A DNA stretch of 64,000 bases from Neospora caninum Liverpool (lineage: Eukaryota; Apicomplexa; Conoidasida; Eucoccidiorida; Sarcocystidae), in assembly GCF_000208865.1 (NCBI RefSeq), contig NC_018395.1, positions 4,698,839-4,762,838 of the forward strand, written 5' to 3'. The notes under the pieces were generated by a model. It did no database searches. It saw only the letters and a list, made by a program, of their open reading frames with translations, and was not told where the DNA came from. A program made the translations under genes and the position numbers. Below are positions 59,001 to 64,000 of this stretch, one piece after another (positions within the stretch are counted from its first letter, which is position 1; each line of letters starts with the position of its first letter).

Positions 59001-61080
59001 TGCAGTAGCGACCACTAAGTACGGAGACCTCATCGTTGACGGCCCCCGGTACGCGCGCGAGACAGCAGTGAAGCATCGAGCCAGTTATCAACGACCAGAA
59101 GCCAAGACCAGAGCTCCGATACTGGCATACAGATCACACGTGTTACAGATGAAACGATTAGGAACTAAACCTGTGCGAGCCGGACCACTAGTCCACCTTA
59201 GCGAAACGAAAGTGCTTCGCGTCGGAAGATTGTTCGCGCGAACTCTGGCAGGACATATCAGAGAAGGAGAACAGAAATCGAACGCTTCTATAGGCTCGCC
59301 AAAGCCCCAATGCGTCACAAGCATCGTTAGGCTCCCAGCCGCTGATCCGTTTGCTCGTGCCCAAACGACGACTATGTAGCGTGGGTTTCAGGGGTTCGTA
59401 GATACAAACGCGACAGGAGCGAGTTGGAGTTTCACTCACGGTCGAGAGGACGCCTTTCCTGGTATGTGGAATTGTGCGAACCAGAATCGAAGACTGGCAG
59501 GTTACCGAGGGAACGGCTGAAGACAAAGCTATGCTGGCTGAAGCTCTCAAAAGGTGAAGTTCTTCATGCAGCTGAAATATCGTTTTTCCCTGTGCGCTCG
59601 CTGTGCTTCGGCCTCGGGAGCATTTTGGCGTATGTGACTCTTTGTCCACGGAAAATGAGAAACCAGACTTACATTCTTTGGTGGTTTTTCTCTGGTCCTC
59701 TCCGACAGTTTCCGTTGTCCGCAGCCCTGGAGAGAGAGCCGGAGGTCACACCTGGGCTGGTAGCTGAAGTGTACACCTTCTTCTGCACGTTATCGCGGTG
59801 AATCATTTTTTGTGTGTTCAGTCTTATGCTTCTACGGGAGACGCTCCCTGGCTACGACGAGAAATCGATCCCGACTGGAATCGAACCAACTGACCGTCTT
59901 TACCTCGAGTCCTACTGCAGGTGCTGCTGTAAAACGAATACGTTGCGGCGGTGCTGTTTTCTGTCACCCGAAACACTAGGATGCGTCAGCGACTCAGAAG
60001 AGGAAATCGGTGTGTTAGCGGTAGATTCTCGTAGCGCAAGACTAGCTATCACAACTTCTGCTTTCGGGGAGAGGGGCCGATTTACATGAAAGTCCCGTCA
60101 ACGGTTCGAGAAGGAACGGAACGAAAGCTTTTCGAACAAAGGATTGCCGTGGATCTCATCTTCGCGTCACCCATTCGATAGACGCTTTAGGGGATTTGCG
60201 TGAAACAGGGAGAAACAAGAAACAACTTCTTAGGCGAGGATCCAAGAACCAAACACCAGAACCAGCAAGAATATCTGGGATTGGCCCATTCAGAACGCTG
60301 GCTAACTGTCGACGGAAAATCGTTTTCATATGGCGTCCGTGGAGTCTAGTTTACATACAAACACAAGAAAGACGAACAAGTCACTTACTGGCAAACGTGC
60401 GATTGACACCACATGACAAGTCAACGCTGGCGTGTATCGTGATATCCCTCTCCTCTATATTTTCTGCTATATATATACATATATATCGTGGACCCCCTGC
60501 TGTCTGTGTCTGTTGTCAAAACGACTTTTTGTTTCTCTGAACAGACGGATTCGAGCGGAAGCCAGTTCGGGACATCTGCAGGCGCTTTCAGGAAGAGAAG
60601 CTCAGAACGGCCGAAAAGCACACCGGTTCGTCGGTCTCCGCACACCTCATTCCCACTACCTGGAAAGTCACCTCTACTTTCCTTTGTAAGTGGAACTGAC
60701 CGAGTCCCGGAGATGTCTGAATTCCCCTTCTTTGTCGAATTGATTCCTGAGGCAGTTGGGCTGACAGAGGCGCCCAGGAGACTACGAACGTAGTATTCAG
60801 CGAAAAACTTCTTGCACGTGCTTCAGCTGATTTCCACTTGCCCTACCTAGAGCCTTGTTCCTGAAGGATAGCGCACGCGTCTAGCGGGAGCGGTTGGTGT
60901 TTTTAATATTTGCTTCGCAGTACAACCGTCGATTTCACGACGACAAACCAGCGGATGATGAAGCCGCCTCCTCCAGGCCATGGGTTAATTGATTCACCCC
61001 AGAAAGACAAGGAGATAGAGATGCTTAAATCAAGCCTTATTAGTCCGATCATTCTCTCGGAGAAATTGGCGATGCAGTAG
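56014..61080 (+). CDS. Multi-exon gene of unknown function (partial model)
   Basis: Unrecognised. Three internal exons join in phase with good splice sites: 56014-56130 (LGQQFSTDYDFFMKF.. ending in CGLELTSG), 56619-56756 (DSVNLLHSKVCETMDKY.. PRFYY, donor GTAAGT) and 57512-57630 (LIEPWLMNAKEQQKKALIM.., donor GTAAGC). Probable further exons are 58162-58329, 59725-59759, 59822-59920, 60545-60685 (donor GTAAGT) and a last exon from 60921. The reading frame of these later exons is not settled: the 60545-60685 and 60921 pair stays open in all three phases, with stops at 60958, 60992 or 61080. The middle part is helical and contains a pattern (ACQNALQVL..PRFYYLIEP) that weakly recalls the last helices of an RGS domain; I would not rely on this. 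The 5' end is missing from the model. Confidence 0.5.
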
Positions 61081-63108
61081 AAAAAACCCGAAACACTCCA
61101 TCAGAGCAGTTCGTGCAGTCCTTTCATGTGAACCTGTGTGGATTGCACCAGCGAACGATAATGGTTCATGCGGCAGCTTCAGCTGATCGGCTATCAGTGG
61201 GCACAGGTAGTCCCACAAGGGGTAACACGCACAGTTAAGTAGGAAAAGGATTTCGTTTTATTCCTGTTTTTCAAGAACTACCAGGAAATACTCGGCTGGA
61301 CCAATCAGCATTCCGTGTAGTCATACGGTTCCTGCGTACAGAAGACAGGCTCTTGGCGAGTGTGACAGAGTAGATTTTAGAGAAGACAGTAGAATACAGT
61401 CCAAAGTACTTTAGTAGGCGCCTTTAGGACGCATATGTGGCGATACGTTGACAGATATACACGTGTTTGTTTACCAATAAACGAACACACACACGTCGTC
61501 AGCAACCGGTGAATGCCTTACAGGGTTTCAGATATTTTGATCCATCGCATGGCATCTCAGGGGCAGGGAATTCTGGTGTTTGCTTTCCTCCCTGTTGCGC
61601 CTTAAACTTGGGGTGCCTCTATTGCGTTATACAGTTGAACTGTATGCATAACTCTATCGCAGACATTTACGCGCCTGCAGAGGTTTTTTGTTGAGTGACA
61701 TTTTTCGTTTTCCGTGCGACATGAGCACTCGAGACCTGTCAACATACTTGAGAAATCGATCGATCTCGTTTTCGGTTTTCCGTTGAACCCGCTGAGTCGA
61801 ACGTTCCGCTCTTCCGATCTTTTGCTGTGCAAAGAAACGCAAACGCGTGCCCAGAGGCCTACTCGGAAAAAGAAATCTGTTTTTCCAGAATCATAAGATG
61901 AAAGGAAAACCATTTAAGAAAGAAGGCATACGGCCAGTGTGCTATAAACTAAGGAGCTAATATGTATCAGTTACCTATGGAAGTCCTTTAGTGTTCCACG
62001 TTTCGTTTATACGCACATACTCATATACACATCATTTGTATGCATGCGTGCCACTCCATGCCCATAGAGAGACCAATATACATTTATATTCAAAAAGTAG
62101 AAATGCATGACGGAGTTTCGTCCAGGCTTAGATACTCCATTCCTCTATGCATCTCTACTCGACTCCCCGTGCTGCTATGTTCCTATTTCGGTTCCCGGCT
62201 GGCCTGCATGTGGGCTAAGATTTTTCACCCCTTACCGTTGTGAACGCAAACGCCATACAGTAATCCATTTTTCAGACACGAGCATCTGAATGTTTATTAT
62301 GGCGTTGGTTGAATCAACTGTTTCTGCCTTTTCGTCGTGTAACCTGCTTCATCAATCACCTACCTAGATCCACATGGCAGTGAAGATCGACTAAGGTAAA
62401 CAACCGGCTCCCCAGTACTAACGTAGAGATGATCCCAAAAACTCGTGGTTTTTGCCAAGTAAACGCGTTCTCTGAAAGAGACTGCGCCATCGCCTTGGCC
62501 TTCGGTTGCTTGACAGAAAGAGGAGACAAGGTTCGAACTGCGAGTCTGGACAGCCTAGATGGCGCAGTCCCTCGCTGCTACCCCAGATTGAGGCGGTTGG
62601 TGAATCTCGGTATTTTTGAGGTCAAGTCCAAAAAAAGTCCTCTCTTTGACAAGGGGTGTACACTGTGCAGTGACCGAGAGGCCAAGAACGGAAGTCGCTG
62701 TTTGTACAGGAATCGCATGGGAAAGGAAGAAGCTGAAAAATGGGCTGCTTTTGACAAACAGGCAACTCCGGTGAACGGGAAACTCCTGGGCAATATGCGA
62801 CGTGTTGGAGAGTTTAACCCGACGAACAGAGTAACAAATACAGGTGTTCCCGGAAATACGTTGTCCGACAAGCGTCCTATCCTTGGAAAAACTCACAGAA
62901 GACCAGATGCTCATCCATGTGTGTAGTTGCATCCTGAAGCAGCTGCGCCCGGCACACACCGCTTAACGTACGGCCATATTTGTATACACACACGCGCCCA
63001 TACATGCACATAAACTTAGGTGTACACGTGTGCCGGTATTCACATTTGGACAGGAGCTGTGCACCCCGATGCACAGAGATATATCCAGCCTCTTTCGTCG
63101 GGAGCTCT
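61081..63108. other. Intergenic region between convergent gene ends
   Basis: No exon with convincing splice sites. One ATG frame of 165 codons (62429-62926) has no recognised motif and no splice context, and is not called. The segment separates the 3' end of the unknown plus-strand gene from the stop codon of the minus-strand gene at the right edge. Confidence 0.45.
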
Positions 63109-64000
63109 TTAGATGGACGTCCTGTGCGACGGCGCCTCCCTCGGTTGCTCCTGCGATGCGCTTCCTTCGAACTGTCTCTCTTTCTCTTTCAGTTCTTCCC
63201 GTTCCTGACGCACCATTGCTCTCTCCTTGCGAGCCTGCATGCGGAAAAACAGAAACGACACACACGAAGGCCTGAAGAGAGCGGTCGACAGCTTTCGCGA
63301 CAGTGGAAGGCGAAAGCGCAGAGCACCAGCACGCACAGCAGAATCTCCACTATCTTTCCCGAGAGAGAGCTATGCATGCTACACCGACATGAACCAATGG
63401 GGTCACTTTCGCCTTCTGAGCAAAACACCGATTGCGAACAAACATATGCATGCACATGTATATATGCTCTGTGTATGGCGAACCGTAACGGTTGCCCGTT
63501 TTCGCCGGAGCTAACGAAATAGACATCCACGTGACGCACCTCTCATCTCTTTCGTCTCTGCGTGGACGCGAAGGTTCACCCGTGCAAAACGCAGACTTTC
63601 CGCTGTTTACGTAGTCTCACCTTCTCGCAGAGAACCTTAAGTTTGCATTTCCTTGCCTCGCATGCACTGAGGCGACTCTGAAGGGCCCTCTCGAGGTCGT
63701 CCAGCCGAAGATTCTCGGCGAAGTGGCGCATCGAGGGCATGCTGAGAACCATGCAGAGACACGCCTAACGAACTGAGAAGGAAAATGTTTCGCAAGTGGA
63801 ACCACCTATCGACAGCAAGATATGCATATATGAAAATGCGTGTCTTCTCAGGCGCCTATTTGTACTCAGACGCTTTCAGAGAGACGTAAGGTGAATGCGT
63901 CTATCGTAGAAATCGAAAAAGGCTTGCCTGTTGAGGGCTGCAGAGACGAATTCTTGGTCGACGTCTGCGAGCGAATTGTTTCGTTCGGAGCTTTCTCTTC
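63109..64000 (-). CDS. Coiled-coil protein, C-terminal exons (5' part beyond right edge)
   Basis: Unrecognised protein of which only the last three exons are visible: 64000-63928, 63741-63621 and 63234-63109, in phase with each other. The readable end is LADVDQEFVSAALN, then SMPSMRHFAENLRLDDLERAL, then a tail rich in Arg, Glu and Lys (ARKERAMVRQEREELKEKE) ending in PSHRTSI and TAA. The last two exons should form a continuous charged helix or coiled coil. The donor after the first visible exon is GC (CAACAG then GCAAGCC), so this would be a GC-AG intron. The following donor (GTGAGA) and acceptors are standard. Nothing visible shows a catalytic function. Confidence 0.68.

Noticed and set aside
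62429..62926. 165-codon plus-strand frame starting with ATG
   Set aside because: No family resemblance, repeat or splice signal; composition looks random. It could be reconsidered if transcripts cover it.
1..64000. CRISPR arrays, rRNA, tRNA, transposons
   Set aside because: No direct-repeat/spacer array, rRNA segment, convincing tRNA box pair or transposase/reverse-transcriptase frame was seen. Repeats present are TA microsatellites, one 17-bp minisatellite and coding duplications.

Overview
The window is nuclear DNA of an intron-rich, GC-balanced coccidian apicomplexan, most likely Toxoplasma gondii or a close relative (Hammondia, Neospora). The evidence is the protein content (a soluble-type adenylyl cyclase with two cyclase domains, a PARP1-like poly(ADP-ribose) polymerase, a GH17 glucanase, spliceosomal SmD2), many short exons with GTAAGT/GTGAGT donors and pyrimidine-tract/AG acceptors, long low-complexity exons, and abundant (TA)n microsatellites and TGCATGC words in non-coding DNA. 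I cannot decide between these genera from sequence alone.

Layout, left to right: (1) minus-strand gene running off the left edge (1-3795) with an acidic exon, a 77-nt Pro-rich exon and a 782-codon Pro/Gly-rich exon; (2) minus-strand single-exon gene 7164-9500 for a disordered, probably secreted protein with two YEEV-type and two YDTP-type tyrosine repeats; (3) minus-strand adenylyl cyclase beta-type gene 11349-27663, reconstructed as 25 phase-consistent exons; (4) minus-strand GH17 glucanase gene 30277-32025; (5) a 3.5-kb divergent intergenic region; (6) plus-strand PARP gene 35488-50043, about 30 exons, about 1077 aa; (7) minus-strand SmD2 gene 51936-52800, convergent with PARP; (8) a plus-strand multi-exon gene of unknown function, about 56014-61080; (9) the 3' end of a minus-strand coiled-coil protein gene, 63109 to the right edge.

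The genes do not form an operon or one pathway. They are independently transcribed eukaryotic genes with mixed roles: cAMP signalling, DNA-damage/chromatin ADP-ribosylation, splicing, glucan turnover and a candidate secreted effector. The least explained and most interesting item is the 778-aa protein at 7164-9500: a TEXEL-like RRL motif behind an N-terminal hydrophobic segment, then four tyrosine motifs spaced 46-48 residues apart that resemble SH2-docking sites (YEEV and YDxP), plus a C-terminal PxxP motif. Exon coordinates were read by eye and may be off by a base or two, but exon phases were checked for every gene model given as complete.
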